Translations under genes and position numbers: made by a program
Notes under the pieces: model-generated
Told to the model about the DNA's origin: nothing
The model's input: the letters and a program-made list of their open reading frames with translations, nothing else
Database searches by the model: none
From: Lineus longissimus
Lineage: Eukaryota > Nemertea > Pilidiophora > Heteronemertea > Lineidae
Reading direction: 5' to 3'
Length of the DNA stretch: 64,000 bases
Assembly (NCBI RefSeq): GCF_910592395.1
Contig: NC_088326.1
Location: 12,283,001-12,347,000, forward strand
Shown: positions 24,150 through 35,393 of the stretch, in pieces
Numbering within the stretch: position 1 is the stretch's first letter
How the letters are laid out: the number at the start of each line of letters is the position of its first letter

Positions 24150-25643
24150 GAAAATACAACTTCCAAAGGAATGGGAAAAAGATGATATCGCCATCATAGC
24201 TTTCATCGCAACTTGCGAGATAATTTCAACATCATCTCTGGATCATTAATAGAAGGTGCCATTCTAAGATCCACTTGGAGAAAAGGACACCTTGATGCTC
24301 CTTTGTGTACGGAGGGTGAAAACCCCGTTATGAAATTATGAAAGATTGTGGCAACGATGGGAGGTGTCGTCAGCACACGGTATTATCGTTGTTTGGAGGC
24401 TGACGGAGCTGCAGGCCAATTGTTACAGTCACCTTGAAGTTTTTGAATGCGGTAACAGATACCTATGGTGGCTTTTGAATGAAGTCGTTTCTGGAGAATG
24501 GAGTTGATGATGTTTGAAAGGGAGTGAAGTAGAGGGGTGTTACTTTGGAGTCAAGTAACATGAGCAGTGATTGATACTCTGTCGCGAGATTGTTGACTGG
24601 AGATTGCATTCATACGCTTTATGAATTAAGTTTTTCATAACCTAACAAGTTGATGACCTCTGAAAGAAAATTAAGTTTCGGGGTGTTAGAGTTTGTTAAA
24701 TTGTGTAACTGAACACCCATGGTGTTTTAAATGAATTTGTTGAGAAGGGAGTGAGTGGAGTTTGTAAAGAATGGATTTGAGGGGTGGAGCCCAGCAGTCT
24801 AGTGGCACACTTGTGTAATGACACCTGGCTTTCAAATTTGGCACTTTTGGTACACTTCTTGTTGAAGTCAATGTTTTCATACGTGGTGGTTAGAATACTA
24901 TTTGGCACTTGAATTGCCCAATTTTTGTCCCAAGATGTGTGTGGCTTGGGCTGCAACACCTCTCCTTTTTGAAAGTTCTCGATAAAACTTTTAACAAGAC
25001 TTGGACTTGGACTCTGCCTCTTTATTTTGCCTCTGATGGTTCAAACGTGTGTGATGAAAAGGTGCTTTTTGTCAGGAACACGGGTGAAAAACCTCTGAAT
25101 ATCAGGATGGCAGCCTCAAGGCTGAGTTGTTGATACTGAAGCAATCTTCAATGCATTATGGCGCAAGAATCAGAATTATGAAATCAAATATTTTGACAGG
25201 GCTTATCATTTGGGTGGACTCAGGAGTGTGGAGTTAGCTGTGCGGCCATTGTCCACAATCCTCAACGAGCCGTGGGGTGTTGTTTGTAAATTGTTCGGGT
25301 TGCTTTTTGATTGAGCACAGTAATTTGGGAAGAAAAGAATGGATTCATATTATGACAAGTTAGGGATTGTGCACAATAGTTAGTGACTTATCCCAGTGAA
25401 AAAGCTACAGGCTTCTGGGGGATTCTCGAGAATCAAGTTTTGAATGGAATGATAAAGATTTTTGATAGCTCCAATGTGAAGATGTGGTCGTAATTGAAGG
25501 GGTATGTCATTGGTTTCTTTGCTAATGTGCCTTGCAGAGACAAGCAATTTTCATTGCTGTGATCTGTATTTATCATCCTCTGTGACAAAAATCCCTTGTT
25601 TGCAAGAATCATGAATGCTGTGACCTGGAATCATTACGAAAGC
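24150..25643. other. No gene seen
   Basis: Unique sequence, somewhat G-rich on the plus strand. Weak internal similarity among GAATGGAGT-type phrases suggests old duplication. Frames up to 87 codons are unrecognised. Confidence 0.5.
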
Positions 25644-25871
25644 CAGCGCAATGGAAGAGAGTCTGCGTCATGATCAGGAGGTCAAGGGTTCGACTCCCGG
25701 CCGAGTAACTGCTTGGTTCCCCTACTTGTCGAGTTCAAGTGAGCATCTCCTGGTTGCTCCTTGAAACCCCTGATTGAGAGACCGGGGTAATAATATGATA
25801 TCACAAAACCGCTTTGAACAGGGAAACATGGAGAAGTGCCATATAAGAACTCAATATCATTATTATTAACA
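25644..25871 (+). mobile_element. tRNA-derived SINE, family 1, copy 3
   Basis: This aligns closely with the copy at 11292, including CAATGGAAGAGAGTCTGC, the B box GGTTCGACTCC and the tail GCCATATAAGAACTCAATAT followed by ATTATTATT. The A-box end is slightly degraded (AGCGCAATGG). A short deletion is present in the body relative to copy 1. Confidence 0.82.
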
Positions 25872-26369
25872 GTTTTACTCGCAGATGAGCAAATAAAAAC
25901 AAAAATCTCGAAAAAAAATTTGTGTTTTTCCAAAAAAAATATAAATTTTTCTTATGCAAAATTCATAAAGTAAAGTCGAGCCAAACCTTTTTGTCTTTTC
26001 TGAAGATTTCTCCATCTTTATTTATTCTCACTAATATTGAATCCAAACCACATACCACCGCTGTTCTCATCTTAAAATTTTCGCGACCTTCCACCATCAT
26101 ACGTTGATCCCTGGGGGACAAAAATGATCGCTATATATTGAAATATTCATCTAACCGGAGGTGACCTGCCTACCGACGAGTCAAAATTGAATTGCTCTTT
26201 TACTTAGAATATCTCCATGGCAACCGGTGACTCTTTAAAATATCGGCGCATATCAGAGTTTGATTTTTATGTGGGGATGGTAGTATGAAAGGATAATTAT
26301 CTATTATGATTAGGTTCATTAACCCTTAAGGGGATGTGGGCGACTTACAAGGACTTTTCAGGCAATCCT

Positions 26370-26985
26370 GGATAGCGGGGATGGTTGAGAGTGGTTGATG
26401 GATTTCAGAGTCTTTGAAGTATGTTTCAGTCTATTCCAGTCTATTCCAAAAAATGTTAAGTGCTTTGAGGTAATTTGTGAAATCCCTCGTCATAGACCAG
26501 AACAGATTGAAACAGATAAGCTTGGATAGCGGGGATCGTTGACAGTGGTTAACGGATTTCAGAGTCTTTGAAGTATGTTTCGGTCTATTGCAGTCTATTC
26601 CAAAAAATGTTAAGTGCTTTGAGGTAATTTGTGAAATCCCTCGTCATATTCCAGAACAGATTGAAACAGATAAGCTTGGATAGCGGGGATCGTTGACAGT
26701 GGTTAACGGATTTCAGAGTCTTTGAAGTATGTTTCGGTCTATTGCAGTCTATTCTAAAAAATGTTAAGTGCTTTGAGGTAATTTGTGAAATCCCTCGTCA
26801 TATTCCAGAACAGATTGAAACAGATAAGCTTGGATAGCGGGGATCGTTGACAGCGGTTGATGGATTTCAGAGTCTTCGAAGTATGTTTCGGTGTTTTCCA
26901 GTCTATTCCAAAAAATGTTCAGTGCTTTGAGGTAATTTGTGAAATCCCTCGTCATATTCCAGAACAGATTGAAACAGATAAGCTT
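26370..26985 (+). repeat. 154-bp minisatellite, four copies
   Basis: GGATAGCGGGGAT starts units at 26370, 26524, 26678 and 26832. The fourth ends at 26985, giving four units of exactly 154 bp. The second and third units are almost identical; the first is the most diverged. Each junction from the second on contains AAGCTT. The period is not a multiple of three. Confidence 0.92.
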
Positions 26986-29900
26986 CCTGTTTTATTTGAT
27001 GAGCTCCGATAGTCAAATCTTGATATTCTTATTGATTCGAACCATGAAATATTAATATTGCGACGTGGTCTCGTGTTTATTTCACGTGTTATTTCTGGGT
27101 GACTAGCCTGATGTATCGATCTTATTTGAGATATTGAGATGAACAAATTCTGATCACCAGTGAGACTGATCCGATGTTGTCGTGTTTTAAGTACGGGTAT
27201 GAGCAGATTTGAACGTCGTCTGATTTTGATTGAGTCGTGAGCATATGCATTGTGATTGTATTTACAATTTTAATGAAATTGCAACTTTGATTTACCTTAA
27301 ATTTCTGGTACATTATATTCTAAAAACCCTTAGACACTCACTCTAATTTTGATTCTATTTCAAAGCCTGATCTGTAAATGTGAAAAACAAGAACATGAAA
27401 TGCACCCAAACGGATTCAGGCCATTCATTGTAGCACCTTATGTAGCCTGCTATAAACTTCCGTATAATATTCGAGTCCGATGCCAAGGGTCATTGATAGA
27501 GCTTCCGTAAAATACCAATTTAACAGTTCTCGAGATGCGTGAATTTAATGGTTTTAGCCTTCCCCTGGTCCCTTGTTTCATGTAAAATATAAATGTGGAA
27601 ATTTTCGACAATAAACATGACAGGTTTATTGGTGGCTCCTGGTCCCTGCAGTGTTGACTCATAACTCACCAAGTTAAGGGGTACATCATTCTATTTGTAT
27701 CTTCTGCTGGTCCAGGAGAAGTGAGGATAGATGTGAGAATACTTTCACATTATATTGAATAAAAGAGATGGTACCAGCAGTAAGAATAGTTTAATGTGAC
27801 TTGCAATAAGTATCAAACTTGCAGACAAGCAATTTTTTTTCGTTGTGCATTGAAGAAGTGTCAAAAAACACTTCTCTGTGTGCGCTCGCGAACAAAGCAT
27901 CACATCAACTTCCCTCGTTTGTAACTCAAGACATCACATGACTCACGGTCTGCCGATCTACGGCCCCTTCATGGTCCGGTTCTTATCTATTCCTGGCATT
28001 CCGCAATTTATATACTCCCAATACAACTCGGACAAAAACATGCACTCGAAGAATGCACATCCTATTTTCGTAAGGGTCAAAAAGGCAAATTTTATTTTAT
28101 GCAGAAATTCTTTCAAATTTGGACAATATGTTCGTGTCATATGATACTTCAATGATGGCCTTGTATTTCAATAGATATACAGACATGTATATACATGATA
28201 AATAGGTTTCATGTTACAAGATAAAAACGGTTGTGCATTCTCTACAACAAATGCATGTAAAGATATTTTCCATTAGGTTGGAAATTCTGAAAATACTACG
28301 AGGTCAATTTCATCGAGACTTGGCCTGTAAGGCAAACATCTTCCGTGCATAATGTACATGGTTGGTCGCTTTTTAAACTCTGCCGAAAGTTATTGTCTTG
28401 TTTATTATCATATTTTGCGGTATGTCATTTCTTCTGACATGACAGCAAACAAAGTGCTGACTGTCACAAATATAATTTCAGTAGATCCGGGTCCGACCAA
28501 TCAATTGTTCTGTAACCAAGATGAAACTCGTCCTTTCGCGTTTTCGGCTATTCTGTTCATCGGCTTTGACCACCCTGGAAGGGAGCCTTGGCCTTTTAAA
28601 GGGCCATCTCATTTTGTTGTAAAAAGATGTGTTTTAGCCCTTTCGTTTCTGTTGACCGGCAGAGGGGTTCACAAATCCAAAGTAGACCCTATGGTCTGCT
28701 TTGCTCACATTGTGTTTTATATTAGTTTATTTGGCTTGAAATGAATAGGAGATGGAAGAGAAATAAATTCTAGTACAGCGAATGCATTTTAATGCATCTT
28801 CTAGGGCTCAAGTGTGTGGGGGGGGGGCACAAGCTGCACTCCAACCTCCGGTCACACAACTTTTGAATATTTTGTTCCAACTTCGATAAGGAGCTCGGTT
28901 GATAAATTTCACCCAAAATCTAAAAATAATTCAAATTTCAAACTTTCCCCCTAAATAAATAGTGCCACCTGATTAATAACGACAAAATCCATATTTATCC
29001 CCAGAACAACCAACGACTACAACATATTGCGTGCAAGGACAAAAGTTATCAAAAATAACTCAGTCTATTGCCGCCTACTATTGTCTATCATGTTATTCGG
29101 TCTCCGTATCTCAGAGCACGTTACGGGTCAAGAAAATAAAGTGCAGGTCGCAATCCCGATCTTTTCAATATGGCCGCCGCTGACCATTCACCACCGATGG
29201 TCAGCAGTCGGGCGTTTGTTTACAAAATATCATTAAGATGACCAATGCCGACTCACAGAGTCTCGCACAATGCAATCATATTTGACAATGGCGAGGCTAA
29301 AAATAAGCGATGTTCGTCATTTTAAGGCCATTGCAATCTGGTTCTTCGGGTAAGGAATCTTGAAGTTCAAAGCTAGACAGGATGCTGCTGGCAAAAGAAT
29401 TTGTATAGCCTTGTCGACATGGAGCTTGCCGTGATGTTCACAGATCTAGGCTACACCCTATTGGGATCCACAATTCATGGGAGTGGAATATGACGCTTGC
29501 AAAATGTACTTTGCATTTTTGGCTGGAAATCAACGATCAAGATCAGGAAAAGGGAAGCAAATTGTACATTTTGAAATTTCAGTTATAACAGTTGACTCTC
29601 TGAACATATGCTCGTCACAGGACTATATTTGAATTATGATTCCAGGGTGTAGCTGGAAGTTTGTAACCTAATGATAAATTGGTTTGGCCTGATTTTTCAC
29701 CCAGTGGTCAGCTGCGTTATTTGTTTATAAAAATCATAAAATTGACCAATGGGTGGGCGGGGGTCACGAACAATATGATATGGAGTCAATAGATGTTTCG
29801 AAAAGTCGCTCAAAATAGCTCGCACATGGGATATCGATGGGAATTGTAAATGGTGTCCGATCTATTTGGAATGCGATCAAAATAGCCAACAAAAGCCCCA

Positions 29901-31291
29901 AATGTGCCTTACCCAATTTCGATAGCATAAAATTATAAAAATAGCTGCGAAATTTTCATCCTTTGTCGCACGGTTACGTAATTGCGATATTCGACCACGA
30001 TTGCGACTGTGCCTTTGTCCATTTGAACTTTTGACAGAAATTCACGGCTAAATTTGTAAGCGGAAAAATGTCCGAGTGCACCTGTATTATAATGTGTTGT
30101 TGTATTGTTGAGGGGCGTAGGCCAGCTGATTTCTGATCTTGGGGTCCAATGGCAGTTGACCGAGGGCCGGTGGAGAACTGACCGGTAGTAGATGATTACA
30201 TCCGTGGCTGGATAGGAAGTAATTGGGATTTATATCGATGGATTTATTCCGTTTCTCGGTTGCCAAAAAATTATAACTTATTTACGGTTGACATTTATAT
30301 GGATTTTAATAATAATTACAAGTGTGAGTTTTAGTTGTCAATGGGTGATTACTGAAAAAACTGCACAGTGTACACCTGAAATAATCTCATATTCCAATTT
30401 CAGCATTATTGGAGGGTTTATAATTGTTAGTCTTTTGGATATTTTGCAAATTGGCATGTATTTGTGACAATTTGATTGACAGGTGTCGGATAATTTATGT
30501 CCATAAAGATAATCTAATTGCTTGATTGGATAATTGCTTAATTTGGATACTTTTTGGTCTTCTTCAGTTGGATTATACCATCACCTCAATGACGTCATCA
30601 GGTATGTAAGTCTTGCATCATTTTATACCATACCCAGGTCGGAAAAATTTTGGCCAAATCCATACACAATTCTTTGCCCCTTGTGAACATTATTCCAGAA
30701 TCGGATTGGAAATTTTCAAATTTAATTACAAAAAGGTCAAATTTTGCATGAATGGCCTAGGCCTTTGAAAAGGGGTGTCTAGGACTAGGCAATGCTTGCC
30801 TATCCCGACAGCCTAGAAAAAACCATCTCATCATCAGCATAATTTGTGATGTTACATTGCGCAGAGTGATTGTCTTATTATAGCAATGATTCATGATTTG
30901 TGATGATAGCGTTTAATCTATCCCACGATAAAAGATTTTAGGTCTTGGATTTCAAAGCTCCTGGGGAGAGTTATGGGAAATATGATATGATATTATGGAA
31001 AACAATACGATGTTGATGTATTTAGTAGTATTATGTGAGGATTTCTAAATGTCCATAAAATCATAGCCATTGGGTACCGGTTTCGATCTGCGATGGTGCC
31101 CATTGTACCCTTGTCTCAACTGCATTGGATTCTTGAACAATGGGATGTATTTGTTGTTTATCTGTTCTGATGAGGGCTTAAGAAATATACTGTAGTTTCC
31201 CTGATTTAAGACTGGTTGATTGATTACTATAAAGGCAAAACAAAGGCCGGATCTGAATATGACGTCATGATCATCAAACAACTTGGTTTTG
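26986..31291. other. No gene seen; longest repeat-poor stretch
   Basis: This is the longest stretch with almost no recognisable repeat. A 130-codon plus frame at 28352-28744 shows no known domain. A diverged pair (CGTTTGTTTACAAAATATCAT near 29211, TTATTTGTTTATAAAAATCAT near 29717 region; each with GACCAATG after it) hints at an old duplication. A CRE-like TGACGTCATCA lies near 30590. Confidence 0.5.
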
Positions 31292-31348
31292 CCAGAGTCT
31301 TTCTATACAATAGTACAATTTCTATACAATTGTATAGAAAGACTCTGG
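31292..31348. repeat. Compact hairpin with a nested perfect palindrome
   Basis: Twenty-base arms (31292-31311 and 31329-31348) pair perfectly around a 17-base loop. The right side also contains a perfect 22-bp palindrome (31319-31340, core TTCTATACAATTGTATAGAA). Direct copies of GGTTTTGCC flank the structure. It resembles the product of a template-switch event; a small-RNA hairpin is a less likely alternative. Confidence 0.8.
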
Positions 31349-33910
31349 TTTTGCCAACCCATTGCCTATCTAAACTTAACATGCTGAATGGCATCCAATG
31401 ACCATATCTAGCTAGAATTGGTTTTCAGAACCGGTCTTAGCTATGTGAAACTAGAGTACTTGCCAATTCACCATCGGGCCCAAGAATCAAAATTTGGCTC
31501 GTTAAAGCTTGCCTGGTCCATTTTTCACCTCATATCATCTACATGAATCTATTCTTCTACAATAAATCACACCTACAAAAATGTTGGTGCACTCCTGGTC
31601 CATAAAAACAGACCTGCCACCATTCTGACTCGTAGATTATTTTTTCAAAAATATTTTATGAAGTATTTCGTTCAAATCTGAAAAAAGACATTTTATTTGA
31701 GTTCTTTATAATTCTGAGAACCACTTTGGGGGTCTGAGGAGCAGTTTCTGTATCTGCACCCAATAAACAGTATAAAGAAGAATAAATTGTTGAGAGTATC
31801 ATGCATCCTTTTTCAAACAGCAAAAAACTATTTGACTTCCTACGATTGACTAAAGGAGCATCCAAAGCACAATCGTAATTCCGAGAACTTCTTTGGAGGC
31901 GAAAAGAAGAGACAAACGCCCATATCATCCATCTGTCGTTTTTGCCGTCAATGCGATATGAACAGGAAGCTATCCACTCCCTTTCATTCTCTGAATTGCC
32001 TCACTCCAACGCTCGAGTACGATTGTTTAATATCATTTTGACTATGCAAGCAAATATTTGAGAATGAGGCCTCTTCAATATGTGTTTGAATTTCGACAGT
32101 CATGACGCTGTTAACACTTTCATCTATAAGTTCAGAGCAACATGCGGCTTGTTCTGCTGTGACGGGTCACAAATGTTTAAAAAGAATAACTCCACTTTTA
32201 GAGCTGATGTATTATTATCATGAAAAGTTTTATTAGTTTTATGCAAAATTCTGGCATCATGAAAAAATCCCATCCGAAACGAGAAGATTTCAAAATATAC
32301 CTTGCTCTTCTCCCACTTGCGAAATGACGTCTTCTGAACAATATAGTACCTCTTGCCATCATACAACAGAGAAACCCGAGAGAAATCGAGAAGCTCCTTA
32401 TGCCCCAGGCCATGGCTGGTCCCTGTGAAGTCTTTATTTTCATCCCGAACTTACATAAAAGGATGTTAAACATGGTAAAAGAACGTACATATAAAGAAGA
32501 CAGCGTTAGAGAAAGAACATTACGGTCATACTTTATACAGTATAAATACTGCTCTCAAAAATCTCGCTTCCTGCAACTGTCAGTGCCCTTTCTGTTGTTT
32601 ACATCCGAAGAAAGGAAAATGTCTACCAGATGTAATAAAAGAAAAGGACAATATCAAGGCTTGGTGCATCCTTTGGTGTGTTTTGTTAAGACCCATGCGA
32701 ATATCAACTGATAGAAAAAAAATCATGTCTCGCTTCTGAAAAAGGTCTGTTGTAACTAGGGCAAGATAAAGCTTTGGCAAAAACTGTGGAATATCACTGG
32801 CAGGCCACAAGATAAACGATCAAGCTAGGCCTTTAAAGAAGAATGATTGCTTGAGCAAAAGGATAACTTATCATACAGTTTCCCAGACACAATGGTGCAC
32901 AAGGTTTTCAATAAAAGCATTTAATTGTCTTTATTCATCTCACCCATTAGTTATTCGTCTAAAGTAGCGTTTCCTTCCCTCGCGTCATTGCCATTCTATT
33001 AAAGCCTGCAAGTATACCATAATCCAAAGCCTTGGGTCGGCTTTTTCTCTGCGAATTGTCTATGTAGTCTCAACGGTACAAACGAATCTTAAAACTGACT
33101 CCCGTGCGCAGATTGGAAACAAAGCATGATTTTTCGTCGTGATTGTGTTGCTACTAAATGACATTGGAATTATCAGGAGATGAAAAGTTCCACGAGGCCT
33201 AAGGCGGAAAACTTTTCCACCGTAACTTTTGTTCATAAAAACTTTTGAAACTTCCCGTTTGTTTTGGTAGGTATAAAATGTCGATGTTTGAGTATAACTG
33301 GAACGGTGAAATATCACGGAATGTGTCAGAGAAAATACTAAAGGGTTTTTGTTCCTTCAATCTAGCTGAGATTTCCATGCAGTCCGACATTGATATGTGT
33401 TGGATTTTCTGGCCAAAAATACCCTTCTTTTAGCAGTTTATCTGTTTTTGAAAGGCATTAATGACATATAAGGCCATCTACAGGGTAGGCAGCAACTAAC
33501 AAGTGCTTTCTTCGTTGATATAAGTATTGTGCAATTTGGACTTTGGCAATTATTTTGGGGGTGTTGGACTTTTGAAATGGACTTTTTTGTGCAGCACTGA
33601 CAGGAAACCTTATTTTGGAACACAAGCATTTTGGGGTAGGCCTACAAAACTGATTTGGTGTGTGGCTTATCTTACAGCTATAGGCCTTTCCCTAGTTATT
33701 TCATCCGATCGATTTTCTGACTCTAGTACTGAAGATAGGCCTATGATCAACAACAACATTCTGCATATTTTCAACTCGAAGGTTGATAATTTCGATCAAG
33801 TGCTATGGATTTTACAACTTAAGTGGCGATAACTTGATATCAAAACGTTTGTACGGTAAATACATAATGTGCTCATTGTGTCTCCTTGTGACTCAGGTGA
33901 CTAGAAGTAG
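31349..33910. other. No gene seen
   Basis: AT-rich sequence. Overlapping frames of about 60-103 codons occur on both strands, with no domain that I recognise. Confidence 0.5.
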
Positions 33911-34088
33911 AGTACAACCTCTCTATTACAGACACCTGTGGGACTGGGCGTAGCAGAGAGTATAGATGTGACTGCCCTTCAGAGGTTTAGGTTTTAGGGA
34001 ATGACTTAGAAAAAAATCGGGCCTGAACAGATGTCTGCAATGCGAGGTGTCCGCCTGGCAGAGGTGTCCACAATGGGAGGTTAAACTG
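33911..34088 (+). mobile_element. MITE family A, diverged copy
   Basis: Starts GTACAACCTCTCTATTAC and ends GGGAGGTTAAACTGTA. Internal GAGGTGTCCGCCTGGCAG and AGAGGTGTCC phrases match the family. The copy is more degraded than those at 35.2 and 50.6 kb. It lies just upstream of the TRIM. Confidence 0.72.
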
Positions 34089-34119
34089 TAAATCCTTGAC
34101 GTCAATTTTCATAGAGTGA

Positions 34120-34200
34120 ACAAGTTTCAGCAAATTTGCATGCGTAAGAACTGCACAGTGTGACACATTTTGTACTTCTGTTTCCAACAATCACAAGTAA
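34120..34200 (-). mobile_element. MITE family C fragment
   Basis: CAAGTTTCAGCAAATTTGC followed by GTAAGAACTGCAC matches the middle of family C in minus orientation. It lies between a family A copy and the TRIM. Confidence 0.5.
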
Positions 34201-34277
34201 ATTTATGAACAAAAACATGACAAACGGCTGACGACCTTAATGCAAAAACAGAAAAAGTGAAACAGACTTTATAAATT

Positions 34278-34414
34278 TGTAATAGAGGAAAAACATCAAG
34301 GTCCAACCGGGGATTGAACCCGGGACCTCTCGCTTATAAGGCCATCACTCTACCGACTGAGCTAAAGGGAATTTCCCCCTAGCCTGGGCTAGTAGGAATG
34401 ATGCCAGCACTACA
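34278..34414 (-). repeat. 3' LTR of the TRIM (minus-strand sense)
   Basis: This 137-bp copy is nearly identical to 34548-34684. It is preceded on the minus strand by the purine tract at about 34415-34425. It contains the second tRNA-like unit at about 34300-34371. Confidence 0.87.
34300..34371 (-). pseudogene. tRNA-Ile(UAU)-like unit inside TRIM LTR (copy 2)
   Basis: This is identical in sequence to the unit at 34570-34641. Its A box is at 34353-34364 and its B box at 34311-34320, both on the minus strand. It has the same unpaired acceptor stem. A tRNA scan may report it as a tRNA-Ile gene; the LTR context argues against that. Confidence 0.75.
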
Positions 34415-34530
34415 TACTCCCCCTGTTCGGGAAAGTTGTGTCCTCACAACCGGGTTCTTCCGTGATACGAAGGGTTAATTCATTGTCCAAAGACACACCA
34501 GCATCTAAACAAATTATTAGTACCCTTTTA

Positions 34531-34545
34531 CCACGTTGGGCGCCA
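34531..34545 (-). promoter_or_regulatory. Primer binding site, tRNA-Lys type
   Basis: The minus strand reads TGGCGCCCAACGTGG, two bases inside the LTR boundary. This is the sequence used by retroelements primed by tRNA-Lys. Its position next to the LTR end supports assignment as the minus-strand DNA start site. Confidence 0.85.
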
Positions 34546-34547
34546 AA

Positions 34548-34684
34548 TGTAACAGAGGAAAAACATCAAGGTCCAACCGGGGATTGAACCCGGGACCTCT
34601 CGCTTATAAGGCCATCACTCTACCGACTGAGCTAAAGGGAATTTCCCCCTAGCCTGGGCTAGTAGGAATGATGCCACCACTACA
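34548..34684 (-). repeat. 5' LTR of the TRIM (minus-strand sense)
   Basis: This 137-bp terminal repeat starts TG and ends CA on the plus strand. In element sense it lies upstream of the primer binding site. It contains the tRNA-like unit at about 34570-34641. It differs from its partner at only two sites, near position 6 and near the end. Confidence 0.87.
34570..34641 (-). pseudogene. tRNA-Ile(UAU)-like unit inside TRIM LTR (copy 1)
   Basis: On the minus strand the A box TAGCTCAGTCGG (34623-34634) and B box GGTTCAATCC (34581-34590) both fit the Pol III consensus. The D arm and T arm pair well, and the anticodon loop reads C-U-UAU-A-A, giving isoleucine UAU. The acceptor ends do not pair (TTCCCTT against TTGGACC) and the anticodon stem has two mismatches. 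It is therefore unlikely to be a working tRNA, but it may be a working Pol III promoter. A second identical unit lies in the other LTR. Confidence 0.75.
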
Positions 34685-35217
34685 AATTTATCACAAAGTG
34701 GGCCTATAAATTGGTATAAGATTTTTCTACTATTTTCCCTACATATAAATATAAGACAAGAACCGAACTGGTAGCAGAATGTCATTTCGATTTCAAAAAT
34801 CTCTTTATGTCTCTAGGCCACGTGCCATTGAATTTCAAATATCCTTTTCGTTTCTTTTTTGTTTGTGGAAAAACTGATTAACAATAGGTCCCTCGATTCA
34901 TCACCCTGGAGTAATAAGCCTTACTGGAAATTTTTGCATTTAGGGCATCAAGGCGAAATGTGACTTTATAAAAATGGTTCGGGGCGAGGATAAACTGTTT
35001 ACTTATGAATATTCATGAATTGAAATGACTTTGGGATATGTGACAAAGTAGTATTAGGAAGAGAATGTGATACGTTTTTACAATAAATGGGAAATGAGAA
35101 TCGGCTTATTCCTCCGGCTCTGTTGAAGTCTGTGTCTTTTTGTCTGACTACAGATGTCAAAAGTTGCACTTACATGTACAGGATGTAATGGAAGAAAAAA
35201 GTTCCCATTTGCACATA

Positions 35218-35393
35218 CAGTAGAACCTCTCTATCAAGGACACCCTCGGGACTGACAAGTGCTGTCCTTAATAGAGAGGTGTCCTGATTAGAGAGGTCAA
35301 ATTGAATGGAAATAACCAATTTGGGACCAAAACTAGTGTCCTTAATAGAGAGGTTGTCCTTATTAGAGAGGTGTCCGCTAAGAGAGAGAACTG
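35218..35393 (+). mobile_element. MITE family A, full-length copy (pogo/Tigger-like ends)
   Basis: This 176-bp element starts CAGTAGAACCTCTCTA and ends in a degraded inverse of it (AGAGAGAACTG). It is flanked by TA on both sides, as for Tc1/mariner and pogo elements. Inside, the phrase TAATAGAGAGGTGTCC or a close variant recurs three to four times. No coding capacity. It serves as the reference for the other family A copies in the window. Confidence 0.85.

Larger units (their letters stand above)
34278..34684 (-). mobile_element. TRIM (miniature LTR retrotransposon) with tRNA-like sequence in its LTRs
   Basis: Two direct repeats of 137 bp (34278-34414 and 34548-34684) begin TG and end CA and differ at two positions. 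They enclose 133 bp of non-coding DNA. Read on the minus strand, the upstream LTR is followed after two bases by TGGCGCCCAACGTGG, which matches the primer binding site complementary to the 3' end of tRNA-Lys. A purine-rich tract (CAGGGGGAGTA) directly precedes the downstream LTR. The element is flanked by AATT on both sides (34274-34277 and 34685-34688), a target site duplication. It has no gag or pol frame, so it must be mobilised in trans by an autonomous relative. The near-identical LTRs imply a recent insertion. Each LTR holds a tRNA-like unit with Pol III boxes. Structure is seen directly; mobilisation is inferred. Confidence 0.88.

Noticed and set aside
28352-28744. 130-codon plus-strand frame
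   Set aside because: No family resemblance and no splice-site or promoter context that I could support.
34300-34641. Two genuine tRNA-Ile genes
   Set aside because: Acceptor stems cannot pair and both copies lie inside LTRs with matching ends and target duplication.
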